The notes below the pieces were generated by a model, which searched no databases, was not told where the DNA came from, and saw nothing but the letters and a program-made list of their open reading frames with translations. A stretch of 64,000 nucleotides of DNA from Gordionus sp. m RMFG-2023 (lineage: Eukaryota; Nematomorpha; Gordioida; Chordodea; Parachordodidae), in NCBI RefSeq assembly GCF_954871325.1, contig NC_088776.1, positions 511,671-575,670 of the forward strand, written 5' to 3'. This document shows, one piece after another, positions 16,851 to 26,878 of this stretch (position 1 is its first letter; every line of letters starts with the position of its first letter). A program made the position numbers and the translations under genes.

Positions 16851-17155
16851 AGTTTTTAAGAGATATTTATATTATATTTTAAAAACAAATTCAATAAACA
16901 AGATTTTTACTAATTTTATAATCCTGATTCAAATCTTAAATGAACGTTTTAATGATCTCTGAATATGAAAAAAATATTTCTCCCCTAAACTCTAACCAAC
17001 ATTATATATATTTCGTTTTGGATCACTAATTTTTAAGGCAAAATTAATTTTTTTTTTTATTAAGTAAAATATTTGTTAGCGATTAACTGCGCTCCAAAAA
17101 ACAAATATTATTATTAACAATAAATGTAAAATTCTATAGTGTAACACATCCATAT

Positions 17156-17326
17156 TTAAATGTTTTTGTTAAAATTTTTCCAGAAAAATTTTCCATTTTT
17201 ATGAGAAAAGTATTCGAAACATATATTAAACAGACATCCTTTGAGCCTTTTCCTTTTAACGTTTGGGTAATCTGTAGGCTTCCCTAATTCTGGTTTGGGA
17301 CCATGAGAAATTGTTAATTCTTCATT
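17156..17326 (-). CDS. Conserved C-terminal exon, copy A
   Basis: The exon starts after a TTTAG acceptor shared by all three tandem copies. It reads NEELTISHGPKPELGKPTDY then KGCLFNICFEY and ends at a stop 14 codons beyond the shared HKNG. Compared with copies B and C it lacks six codons in its acidic part, an in-frame loss. The pattern of codon-length indels with the fixed blocks PKPxL, PTDYPN and KGCLFNI points to a protein-coding exon. Function and family are unknown. The upstream exons of this gene are not certain; a possible one encodes RSDxYPRDK (17475-17545). Confidence 0.5.
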   Translation of the reverse strand, partial: NEELTISHGPKPELGKPTDYPNVKRKRLKGCLFNICFEYFSHKNGKFFWKNFNKNI

Positions 17327-18009
17327 CTAAATTTATAAATAAATCAAGAAATTATATGTGGCCTTAAAATAATTTAAGAAATGCTTGTTTCTAGTGTGTA
17401 TATATATATATTTATTAATAAATCTCATTTTGAATATAGAAACTATATGCAATATTTATAATATAACAACAATCTGTACGCGATATCTAGAACTTTTTCT
17501 GTTTATCACGAGGGTAGTAATCAGACCTCAACGTGAGAACCTACAGTTTATTCATTAGAATTTCGACAAGGGGGGAGAGGGGTAAGTTAGCGGTTCTCTA
17601 GCTACCTTTAAATAAAACTGAGTATTCCAATATTTTAATTTTTTTTTTTGGGTGTACAACATTTGATTTAATAATTTGACTTTAAAAAAAAACGTGGTAG
17701 CAAATTCAAGGCTTGTTTCACTGCTTTGGGGTTTCGACAAATTTTTGATATTTGTATCATTTATAGAACGGTTATTTTTTCGTAATCGCATTCAAAGCCT
17801 TCAATTGAGTATTTAGCTGAAAGAAAAAAAGAAAGAAAGAAAGGAAGGAAGAAAGCGAAGAGAATTTTGTAATGAACTTCTGAATTCTTCTTCATTTATA
17901 ATTATCCTTGATTATATAATTTGTCCATCTAAATTTAAAAAAAAATACAAAAATATTCACTACAATATTGCCCGCTATTACATGCTGTAATACGATTGTG
18001 GAAAAATCA

Positions 18010-18720
18010 GAATTTTTGGGTCTAATTCTTAAAACCCGGCCCGACCCATATAAATATATAGAAATTAATTTTTAAAATTACTCAAAATAAAAGATGTATG
18101 CTATGAGGAGTCTAGTTTCGATATATATAATCAAATATATTCATTTTACTTCAAATATTTTAATAATACAAAAATTAATAAATTTAGATTGTATTTTAGA
18201 AAATTTTCAAGGTCCAACTCAGACCGAACCCGATTTTTTTTAAAAAGTAAACCATACCCGAAGCCCTTTCGGACCGGGAACGGGCTGGGCCTACTTTTGC
18301 AGATTTCTATTTCCTACTCTTAATTTCAAGCCAAATTTGCCGCGAAATTTTGAATTATGAATATTAAAATATTGAAAAGCAAGGTATAAAAAAAAAATTG
18401 GTAATGTCTAAAATAATTCTTGCTTTCCCAATTTTGGGTTTAGCGTAAATAAATTCAGAACCCTAACTCAAAATCTTTCAAAATCTTTCATTCAAAAGTA
18501 AGACTCCAGTTTGACCGGATATGACCAAATTTTGATTGGCATTTATAATTTTTTAAATAGAAGAAGAAGAATATTCGAGGGCTAAAATTCAGCGATGATT
18601 GAACGCAATGACGATATGCCAATTAGTCTAGATATTTTAGATTTTCCTTCTTTTTGACTTTACCGTAAAGGATAATTAAACATTTTTTTTAAACTTTGAA
18701 TAATATTATGGCGAGTTAAT
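18010..18720. repeat. Segment inverted in copy A relative to copy B
   Basis: The reverse complement of this segment matches 24510-25160 in copy B, including the GGCCCGGCC-rich stretch (18225-18320 versus 24890-25000). Sequence on either side is in direct orientation. The ends coincide with GC-rich element termini (TTTTGCAGAT near 18296), suggesting flipping by or between copies of that element. Confidence 0.6.
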
Positions 18721-18757
18721 AAATTGAGGATCACTCGTAGAGTGCACTTCGCGCAGG

Positions 18758-19016
18758 CTAAAGTACAGTTCCTGCCCAATCGGATTCTTTAGAATTTAAA
18801 TCCCTCCACTAAATTCATTTAAAATAGATATATTTATGTTCTCCTTAGATTAAATATCTCGACACAGCTTAGTATAATGATATTGTTAGTTTTTTTTTAT
18901 ATTACCTCCGTTCTTTTCACGATGTCTCCGTGTATATCCCCTTTTACGACGAAAAGTGTGAGTGTTTGATGCAAGATTAAGCTAAACAGCACAAAAGCCA
19001 ACATGAAACGATGCAT
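18758..19016 (-). CDS. Small secreted peptide precursor, 53 residues, two exons (copy A)
   Basis: Exon 1 (19016-18906, 37 codons) starts MHRFMLAFVLFSLILHQ, a textbook signal peptide: basic n-region and hydrophobic core. It continues LFVVKGDIHGDIVKRTE to a GT donor. After a 97-bp intron, exon 2 (18808-18758) reads WRDLNSKESDWAGTVL and a stop. KR in exon 1 is a possible prohormone cleavage site, which would release an 18-residue peptide. No cysteines, so not a disulfide-rich peptide. Copy C has the same exon 1 signal sequence base for base but a different following part (KRDIDGEIMERMS). This is inferred to be a secreted peptide gene of unknown role; the signal peptide is the strongest part of the call. 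Confidence 0.6.
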
Positions 19017-19096
19017 GTTTGATTAGAAAATTGGCTGTTTTATAGTATTTCTAAAAAAAGGTATATTTGATAATTATACAATTATTACCACAATCT
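19017..19096 (-). promoter_or_regulatory. Conserved 5' flank of the secreted-peptide gene: TATA box / splice-acceptor-like site
   Basis: Upstream of the start codon the flank contains TATAAAA (19038-19044) and further up a T-run with AG (TTTTTTTAG, 19051-19059). The block is identical in copy C (26879-26957), while surrounding DNA has diverged. TATAAAA lies only about 25-30 bp before the ATG, implying a very short leader if used as a TATA box. Otherwise the T-run/AG could be a cis- or trans-splice acceptor. Confidence 0.4.
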
Positions 19097-20226
19097 TAAT
19101 TATATAAATTCCTAAGCCACGTTTCTTACAATAAAGAAATTACTTGGGGTCGCCTAGTGATAATTTGCGATGTATAAAAAAATATTTTTCTAGGGGAGTT
19201 AACAGGCAGCGGGTAGCCAACGAGATGGAAACATATGACTATAAGATTAGCGAGCCTGGACTTGCACTTATTAACACGGACTCATTTTGAGGTGACTCAA
19301 ATCAGAGAACGATTTGGGATTGAATTAAATAGTTCTATCTAATTTACAAACACTCTGAGGATATATTTTGATATTGAATAAAAAAATTGAATATTTAACT
19401 CATTATCCAGAGGGTATAAATGTTGTCCGAAATATCAAATTGATTTAAGAATTTGGGGAAAGAGAAATTTTAGTGGATACTACTTAAAGAAACCCATGGA
19501 ATAAGTATTGTATACTGTAAAAATTTGGCACATTTTTACTGAATTAGATATAAATTTAATTCATTATCAAGAAAAATTGCAAATTATAAAAATCATCTGC
19601 AGACTGTCAATCTTTCTAAAAGTGTACAAGTCACTCAAAAAAATAATATTCGGGATCCTTCATACCAATTATAAGGTTTTTTTTTATAACCGTTTTTGAA
19701 GTCCCTTTACTCTTTCTTTCCTATTTAATCTTCTCAAACTCCTCCAGGTACTCAGAACTTCGCCTACTAATCTCCTTAAAAACGTAATAACAAAATAAGG
19801 AAAAGTCAAACCAGAACTAAAACAATAGATAATTTAAAAAAAAATATATATATACAATATATTTACTAACATGTATCTTTTCTCTAATGTCTCCTTCTAG
19901 TTTAAATATCTCTGTATTTTGCAAGAATTTATGTTGCTTCTTAGTATATTAATAATTAATTTTATTATTTAAAAATATATAATGGTAATTTCTAAGAATT
20001 ATCTAAAGGAGCTAATTTGATTATTAATTATTTATATAATAGTAATTTTAAAAATATCTAAATTGCTTATATAATATATGGTTTTAGAAATATGTTTTCT
20101 AGAAACATTTATTTTCTGAATTTCATATGATAGAAAATTTAGAAAGATGAATCAATGTCGTATTCTCCTAATACTTATATAATATCATCTTTCTTCTAGA
20201 AAATTTTTTTAGAAAATGCAGCCAAG

Positions 20227-20576
20227 TGGTGTTGTACGGTCCGCTAAAGTAGGATTATCAGCGGTTTTTTCCCACCATTTGAATGTAAAATTATAATTTT
20301 TTATTATAAATATTATATTAATTATCCTTTAATATTATCTAATTTCAGTCACTTATATATATATTTTACTTGTTGAACACATAGGTTTAGCCCTTTTTTT
20401 GCCAACATAATAATAATCTAAGCATTGAAATTTTTTCCAGGATGGGATCAAAGATTATTTATGCAAGCTACTTGCGAAATATCGAGAATTAGATTTAATT
20501 ATTTTTTGGCGAAAATCTTGATTTAGCCATTCTTTTTAAATTATTATTTAAATTGAGATTTTTTATAACAACACGA
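20227..20576. mobile_element. Short TAGTGTTG-family element inside copy A
   Basis: The left end is TGGTGTTGTACGGTCCGC and the right end ATAACAACACGA. The counterpart at about 27893-28197 in copy C occupies the same relative place, so the insertion predates the tandem duplication. Confidence 0.55.
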
Positions 20577-20689
20577 GTAATATCGAATTCTAACTTATCC
20601 GCCAATCAAATTTAACGAATTTAGTTTCAAAGGATCATCAAATAGAAAAGTCTTCGCAAGGTCCTGAAGATACTGATTGCTAATTAGTA

Positions 20690-20790
20690 ATAGCACTAGT
20701 ATCCCTGATTTTTCTAATTTTAAGCATCGTAAGGGTGGTTTCCATGTCAATTCAGCAACACTTTTATCGCCAAGACACATTAGCGGAATA
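20690..20790 (-). CDS. Possible conserved exon, copy A
   Basis: On the minus strand, after an AG, the frame reads IPLMCLGDKSVAELTWKPP then LRCLKLEKS. The matching stretch in copy C (about 28310-28410) differs at only two of about 90 bases, one silent and one Lys/Ile, whereas flanks differ more. That local conservation is the evidence. There is no recognised domain; the donor side is unclear. Confidence 0.35.
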
Positions 20791-20812
20791 ACTACTATTC
20801 AGCGTAAGAATC

Positions 20813-21138
20813 TGCAAAGAATATGGGTGGTGACGATATGGTGCGAGGTTCGAGTCAGTAAAAATATATTTTATTAACTTTATTGACTAATTTCTTTTTC
20901 TTTTCTTAAGGTATTTATACGTTTTATAAAATATAAATTAGAATATAAAAAATAAAATAATATAAAAAAAAGTAAAGTTAAACCGAAAGTTATATAAATA
21001 AGGTTACGCAAAATAATAAGTAATATAAGTTGAATTACAAAAATAAAAAGTTAAGTTGAAAAGATAAATTTGAATTCATAAAATGTAATATAAAAATAAA
21101 ATTAGATTACAAAAATATATAATTATAATAACGCAACA
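20813..21138 (-). repeat. LTR (3' LTR in element orientation)
   Basis: 326 bp, beginning TGCAAAGAATATGG and ending AACGCAACA on the plus strand. It is preceded by GAATC, and is almost identical to the other LTR. Confidence 0.9.
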
Positions 21139-22279
21139 TTCTCCCTCTTCTGATAATTTCATCGGAGAAGTCATAGAGAGTTTGTTGTTCTAGAAGTTTT
21201 TCCCGTTTCGATTGTATTCGGTTTCTTCTTGGTTAGCGCATAAGTCTCAAATGTTCTCGTAGGTTTGATGAAATCGTTGAACGTTATCGTTAGCTTGATA
21301 TCCTTCACATTTCTCAAATTTCATAATTAATCCAGTCGAATATTGGAATTTGGAATAAATCGGAATATATAATTTGGCATAGTTGATCAAATCAAATATA
21401 TGAATAATATGCACGAATAAAATTTTGAATTTTGGAACAATAAAATATATAATAAGGAATGATTTATGGAATAAGGAATGATAATTTATGGAATAAGGAA
21501 TAAAATTTTAATCCAGAATAAGGAACGATAAATCATAATAATTATTATATTATTTTTAAGTTAATCATAGCGTTTTATACTTTTAGCGTTTTTATATTTT
21601 TAGCGTTTTATATTTTATAAGCGTTTAATTTTTCGTGTTTTAGTGTTTAATTAATTTTTGTTTATTTTCTATCTCCCAGGTTAAAATATGCAAATAAAAT
21701 ATTATTCACATTTCCCTCTCTTTAAATAAAATTTTAAATTTCACACCCTAATTTTAATTCAAAAAAAAAAAATTCTTCATAAGATTCACCACATAATTTA
21801 AATATATTTTTCTAAAATGAATGTTTTTTTACATAACTTTTTGTCTTCAAAGCTTTTAATTTCAAAAACTTTTTATCATATTAAGTATTACTTATAAGGG
21901 TTATTTGAATCAATCATGTGATTTAAAAATTACATTTTAACATATTTAAAATTAAGTTTTATCTTCTTGTTTAGGATTTTTAATATTTTTAATTATATTT
22001 AAGAATTCATCTTTAGGTTTATGTTAATTTACAACAATTGGTCATCATTCAAGAAATCAAAAAATATCAATATTATCCATTATGATTTTACATTTTAGTA
22101 ATTTTAAAAATTTGCCTTTATCCTGGCATAAAATTTTAATTTATAATACTTCTTACGTGGATTAGAATAATAAGTAACCATCATTGGTCTCACAAAATAG
22201 AATTCATAACCTATCATTCAACTTCCATATCAGTTCTTCCTAGGTTGTCACATTAGGTTAGGTGCTGGCTATTATATTC

Positions 22280-22625
22280 CAGTCCAACATCCAGAGCCGG
22301 GACACCATAAAGAAAGAAGCTTTTTGCATGAAAGAACGTACTAAGGTTTGATTCTTGGTAATCTCAGTAGTTTAGGTAGTCACAATAGATAAGGTAGTCA
22401 TAACATCACAATAGATAAGGTAGTCATAATAGGTAGTCATCTCCATAGGTTAAGCACAAGGTAGAGTCATAATAGGTAGTCATCTCCATAGGTTAAGCAA
22501 TCAACACAATAGGTAGTCATATAAATAGAGTCATCTCAATGGATTAAACAATCGTCACAATAGGTCTAAATAGAGTCATCTCAATGGATTAAGCAATCAT
22601 CACAATAGGTAGTCATCTTTTTCTA
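22280..22625. repeat. Imperfect tandem repeats in the LTR-element interior
   Basis: Units built on AATAGGTAGTCATCTCCATA and GGTTAAGCAATCATCACA recur about eight times with variable length. They are non-coding and specific to the interior of the LTR element. Confidence 0.75.
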
Positions 22626-22647
22626 GTCCACCACCCAAAGGGCACCA

Positions 22648-22972
22648 TGCAAAGAATATGGGTGGTGACGATATGGTGCGAGGTTCGAGTCAGTAAAAAT
22701 ATATTTTATTAACTTTATTGACTAATTTCTTTTTCTTTTCTTAAGGTATTTATACGTTTTATAAAATATAAATTAGAATATAAAAAATAAAATAATATAA
22801 AAAAAGTAAAGTTAAACCGAAAGTTATATAAATAAGGTTACGCAAAATAATAAGTAATATAAGTTGAATTACAAAAATAAAAAGTTAAGTTGAAAAGATA
22901 AATTTGAATTCATAAAATGTAATATAAAAATAAAATTAGATTACAAAAATATATAATTATAATAACGCAACA
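22648..22972 (-). repeat. LTR (5' LTR in element orientation)
   Basis: 325 bp, followed directly by GAATC, the second target-site copy. On the minus strand it is followed by the primer-binding-site-like TGGTGCCC. Confidence 0.9.
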
Positions 22973-23184
22973 GAATCATTTTTAAAAAGCAATAATCGCC
23001 AAAATTGCTAATATGTATAGTGTGACTATTTTATTTTTATGAAATTCTTTTAAGAATCATATTTAATTAACTAATATATATATTTTTTTTTTAAAAATAG
23101 AAAAATTGCTTGAAAATCGATTTAAAAATGATTAGTTTTATTTTTTAAATTGTCTTTTAATTGATAAATTTATGAGAGATATTT

Positions 23185-23337
23185 ATATTAGAGGATCAGC
23201 AAAATTAAACCCGGCCGGTATCCGGCCCGAGCCTCGGGCCGAATTTTAAAAATATCCGGTGCGGGGCGGGTCGGGCCTAATATTTTTTAAAATAATTTTG
23301 GGCCATGTCGGGTTTGAAACATTAGGCCCGATGCAGA
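23185..23337. mobile_element. GGCCC-rich short element fragment
   Basis: The left part is AGGATCAGCA followed by CCCGGCCGGTATCCGGCCCG; the right part is GGCCCGATGCAGAATCAC. The inner GGCCCG motifs face each other and GATC(T)GCA-like ends are inverted. It is one of a family (39215, 43330, 52310, 61000, 31231, 18225, 24890, 26510). Boundaries are approximate. Confidence 0.5.
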
Positions 23338-23718
23338 ATCACTAATTTATATTATATTTTAAAACAAATTTAATAACTAATACAACATTTTACTAATTTT
23401 TATAATAGTGCTAATTCATTTTTTCCCAAAATTTTAAATAGTTAATGAAGCTCCTCTTTATAACCTAGGAATATGGAAAAATATTTCTCCCTTAAAATAT
23501 AAAACCAACATTATATTATATATTTCGTTTTGGGATCACTCTAATTTTAAGGCAAAATTAATTTTTTTAATTTTATTATTAAGGAAAATATTTGTTAGCG
23601 ATTAGCCTGCGAGCCAAAAAAACAAATTTTATTATTAACAATAAATATATATAATTCTATTTATAGGTAACACATCCACATATTTAAATATTTTTGTTAA
23701 AATTTTTTTCGATAAAAA

Positions 23719-23877
23719 TTATCCATTTTTATGAGAATTGTATTCGAAACATATGTTGAACAGGCATCCCTTGATTTTTTTACTTTTCTTTTTATTCGGG
23801 TAATCTGTAGGATTCACTAAATCTGGTTTAGGAACAACAGCATCATCTTCATCTTGTGCATCTGATAATTCTTCATT
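23719..23877 (-). CDS. Conserved C-terminal exon, copy B
   Basis: 53 codons after a TTTAG acceptor: NEELSDAQDEDDAVVPKPDL, then PTDYPN, a Lys/Ser-rich run and KGCLFNICFEYNSHKNG before the stop. This is the best preserved of the three copies, with an acidic N-terminal part and a basic stretch. It is the same length as copy C in the acidic part although half the residues differ, as expected for a coding exon under loose constraint. Family unknown. Confidence 0.5.
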   Translation of the reverse strand, partial: NEELSDAQDEDDAVVPKPDLVNPTDYPNKKKSKKIKGCLFNICFEYNSHKNG

Positions 23878-24292
23878 CTAAATGTATAAATAATTATAAT
23901 CATCAAATTATTTGTGGTTTTAAATAATTTAAGAAATGCTATCTCATTTTGAATGTAGGCAATATTTACAGTTTTTTATGTTTATAGCAAGGGTAGTGAT
24001 CGGAGCTCAACATATGGACCTACAGTTTATTCATTAGAATCTCGATAAGGGGGTAAGGGAGTGTAAGTTAGAGGTTCCTAGCTACCTTCTAATAAAACTG
24101 AATATTACAATATTTTAATTTACTTTTTGGATCAATTTAAAAATTGGTATACAACATTTCATTTTATAATTTGATACCAAATTCAGGGTTTGTTTCACTG
24201 CTCTGGGGTTATGACAAATTTTTTTGAATCATCTATAGAAGGGTTATTTTTTCGGAATCGCATTCAAAACCTTAAATTGAGTATTCAGCTGA

Positions 24293-24440
24293 AAGAAAGA
24301 AAGAAAGAAAGGAAGGAAGAAAGGAAGGAAGGAAGGAAGGAAGGAAGGAAGGAAGGAAGGAAGGAAGGAAGGAAGGAAGGAAGGAAGGAAGGAAGGAAGG
24401 AAGGAAGGAAGGAAGGAAGGAAGGAAGGAAGGAAGAAATA
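24293..24440. repeat. (GGAA)n microsatellite, copy B
   Basis: About 148 bp of GAAA then GGAA repeats. Open frames on both strands here are only repeat translation. Confidence 0.95.
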
Positions 24441-25427
24441 AAGAAATATTCACCGCAAATATTGTCCGCTATTACATGCTGTAATACGATTGAGGAAAAA
24501 TCAGAATTTTTAAAAATTTTTTTATTAACTAGCTATAATATTATTTAAAGTTTAAAAATGTTTAATTTTCTCCAAATTTGCAAAATCCCTTATGGTAAAA
24601 GTAAAAAAATAACGAAAATCTAAAATATCTAGAATAATTGGCATATTGTCATTGCGTTCCGTCACTTTTCAGCCCTCGAATATTATTCTTCTCCTAATTT
24701 AAAAAATTATAAATTCCAATCAAAATTTGATCATATCCGGTCGAATTGGAGTATTCCGATTGACACTTTTGAAAAAAAATTTGAATTAGTGTTTTAAATT
24801 TATTTACGCGTAAAACCAAAAATTTGGAAAGCAAGAATTATTTTTGACTATTTTAATATTTCATAATTCAAAATTTCAGGGCAAAATTGGGTCGAAATTA
24901 AGAGCAGGAAGTAGAGATCTGAAAAAGTAGGCTCGACCCGTTCCGGGATCGAATAAAAAAACCGGGTTTAGTCTGAGTCGGGCCTTGAAAATTTTCTTAA
25001 ATACTAAAATGTATCAATTTTGTGTTTAATTCTTTGATGTTAAATGAAAATTTTTGATTTTATTTATTAGAAAACTAGACGCCACATAACGTATATCTTT
25101 TGAGTGATAATTATAAAAATTAATGTCTTACATTTCTATAGTCAGATAAATTCGGACCTTAAATGAACGTTTTAATATTTAAAAAAAAAAAACTTTTTGT
25201 AACCTAAGAATACGGAAAAAATATTTCTCTCCCTTAAACTATAACCAACATTATATGTAATTCGTTTTGGATCACTAATTTTAAGGCAATTCTTTTATTA
25301 AGTAAAATATTTGTTAGCGATTATCTGCGTTCCGAAAAACAAATATTATTATTAACAATAAATGTAAATTTCTATTTAGTAAGGCATCCATTTTTAAATG
25401 TTTTATGTTGAAATTCTTCAATAAAAA

Positions 25428-25583
25428 TTATCCATTTTTACGAAAATAGTATTCTAAACAAAATATGTTAAACAGGCATCCTTTGATCCTTCTTCTGATG
25501 TTTGGGTAATCTGTAGGCTTCGCTAACTCTGGTTTAGGGCCAAAATCATCATCTAGATTTTGAGAAATTGTTAATTCTTCGTT
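25428..25583 (-). CDS. Conserved C-terminal exon, copy C
   Basis: 52 codons after the shared TTTAG acceptor: NEELTISQNLDDDFGPKPEL, PTDYPN, basic residues, KGCLFNI, ending at the same HxxNG stop position as copy B. It is one codon shorter in the basic part than copy B and six codons longer than copy A in the acidic part, so every length change is a multiple of three up to KGCLFNI. Confidence 0.5.
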   Translation of the reverse strand, partial: NEELTISQNLDDDFGPKPELAKPTDYPNIRRRIKGCLFNIFCLEYYFRKNG

Positions 25584-26032
25584 CTAAACTTATAAATAAT
25601 TGTAATCAAGAAATTATATGTGGCTTTAAATAATTTAAGAAATGCTTGTTTCTAGTGTATATATATATATTATAATAAATCTCATTTTGAATGTAGAAAC
25701 TTAATATGCAATATTTATATTATAACAACAACTTCTTATGTTTATCACGAGGGTAGTGATCAGAGCGCAACGTGAGAACCTACAGTTCATTAATTAGAAT
25801 CTCGATAAGGGGGGGGGGGGCAAGTTCCTATCTACCTTCAAATAAAACTGAATATTCCAATATTTTTTTTTTTGGATCAATTCAAAAATCGGTACAAAAT
25901 TTCATTTTATAATTTGATTTTTTTTAAAAAAATATAAGACGTGATAGCAAATTCAGGGTTTGTTTCACTGCTCTGGGGTTGCGACAAATTTTTGAAATTT
26001 GAATCATTTATAGAACGGTTATTTTTTCGGAA

Positions 26033-26185
26033 AAGGAAGGAAGGAAGGAAGGAAGGAAGGAAGGAAGGAAGGAAGGAAGGAAGGAAGGAAGGAAGGAAGG
26101 AAGGAAGGAAGGAAGGAAGGAAGGAAGGAAGGAAGGAAGGAAGGAAGGAAGGAAGGAAGGAAGAGAAAGAAAGAAAGAAAGAAAA
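26033..26185. repeat. (GGAA)n microsatellite, copy C
   Basis: About 150 bp, at the same relative place as the runs at 24293 (B) and the short imperfect 17820-17856 run (A). The run therefore expanded after the unit was duplicated. Confidence 0.95.
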
Positions 26186-26509
26186 TACAGAAATATTCAC
26201 TACAATATTGTCCGCTATTACATGCTGTAATACGGTTGTGGAAAAATTCGACTCTTTTAAAAATAATTTATTAACTCGCTATAATATTATATAAAGTTCA
26301 AAGAATGTTTAATTTTCTCCGAATTTGCAAAATGCCTAAAGTATAGTTTAAAAAAAATCTATCAATTGGCATACTGTCAATGCCAATTAAAATTTCCCAT
26401 ATCAGGTCAAACTATTTTATTGTATTTATAGAAACTAGACGCCAAATAATAACATATGTAATTTATTTTGAGTAATTATAAAAATTAATTTCTATATATT
26501 TAAATAAAT

Positions 26510-26590
26510 TCGGGTCGAGCCGGTAAATTAAAAAATTTCGGATTCAGGCCGGGTTTGAAAATCAGTCCCGATGCAGATCACTAGTAGGAA
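26510..26590. mobile_element. GGCCC-rich element end
   Basis: The text GGGTCGAGCCGG … GGCCGGG … CCCGATGCAGATCAC is the right end of the GGCCC family. It sits directly downstream of the copy-C peptide gene. Confidence 0.45.
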
Positions 26591-26604
26591 GTTCTTTGCG
26601 CAGG

Positions 26605-26878
26605 CTATAATACAGTTCCTGTCAAATTGGATTCCTTAGATTTGATAATCCCTTCACTAAATTTTCTCCATAGATTCCATATGGCAGCATTAGATAGTGT
26701 AATATTGTTAGTATAAATAATTTATATATATTTTTTTAAAAACTGTTATTAAATTTTTTTTTATTACCGACATTCTTTCCATGATCTCTCCATCTATATC
26801 CCTCTTTACGACGAAAAGTGTGAGTGTTTGATGCAAGATTAAGCTAAACAGCACAAAAGCCAACATGAAACGATGCAT
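26605..26878 (-). CDS. Secreted-peptide gene, copy C
   Basis: Exon 1 (26878-26768) has the same length (37 codons) and the same signal peptide as copy A, then KRDIDGEIMERMS and a GT donor. The exon-2 homologue (26656-26605) still ends SKESNLTGTVL and a stop, but it is one base longer than in copy A and does not continue the exon-1 frame if spliced the same way. It may use another acceptor, encode only the exon-1 product, or be non-functional. The 5' flank with TATAAAA is identical to copy A. Confidence 0.45.

Larger units (their letters stand above)
16855..20807. repeat. Tandem unit copy A (continues at 22978-23180)
   Basis: This is the first of three related units. It matches copy C (25165-28655) over nearly its whole length at an offset of about 7.6-7.9 kb, and copy B (23340-25160) over its first 1.8 kb. 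The LTR element at 20813-22972 splits it. Its segment about 18010-18720 is inverted relative to copy B. It carries a terminal exon (17156-17326), a small secreted-peptide gene (18758-19016) and a short element (about 20227-20576). Confidence 0.8.
20813..22972 (-). mobile_element. Young non-autonomous LTR retrotransposon (TRIM/LARD-like)
   Basis: Two nearly identical direct repeats (20813-21138 and 22648-22972) start TG and end CA and are flanked by the 5-bp duplication GAATC. Read on the minus strand, the 5' LTR is followed by TGGTGCCCTTTGGGTGG, a plausible tRNA primer-binding site, and the 3' LTR is preceded by the polypurine tract AGAAGAGGGAGAA. The 1.5-kb interior has no coding frame. It looks structurally whole but non-coding, and LTR near-identity means a recent insertion. 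Copy C shows the empty site. Confidence 0.9.
23340..25160. repeat. Tandem unit copy B (partial)
   Basis: This matches the first part of copies A and C: the terminal exon, the GGAA run and the following flank. Its 24510-25160 half is inverted relative to copy A. The signal-peptide exon is absent from this copy. Confidence 0.75.

Noticed and set aside
20835-20860. tRNA B-box-like GGTTCGAGTC in the LTR
   Set aside because: No A box or cloverleaf around it. The element is explained as an LTR retrotransposon with primer-binding site and polypurine tract on the minus strand.
24190-26294. Arg/Lys/Glu-rich and Phe/Leu/Pro/Ser-rich frames over GGAA runs
   Set aside because: Pure microsatellite translation.
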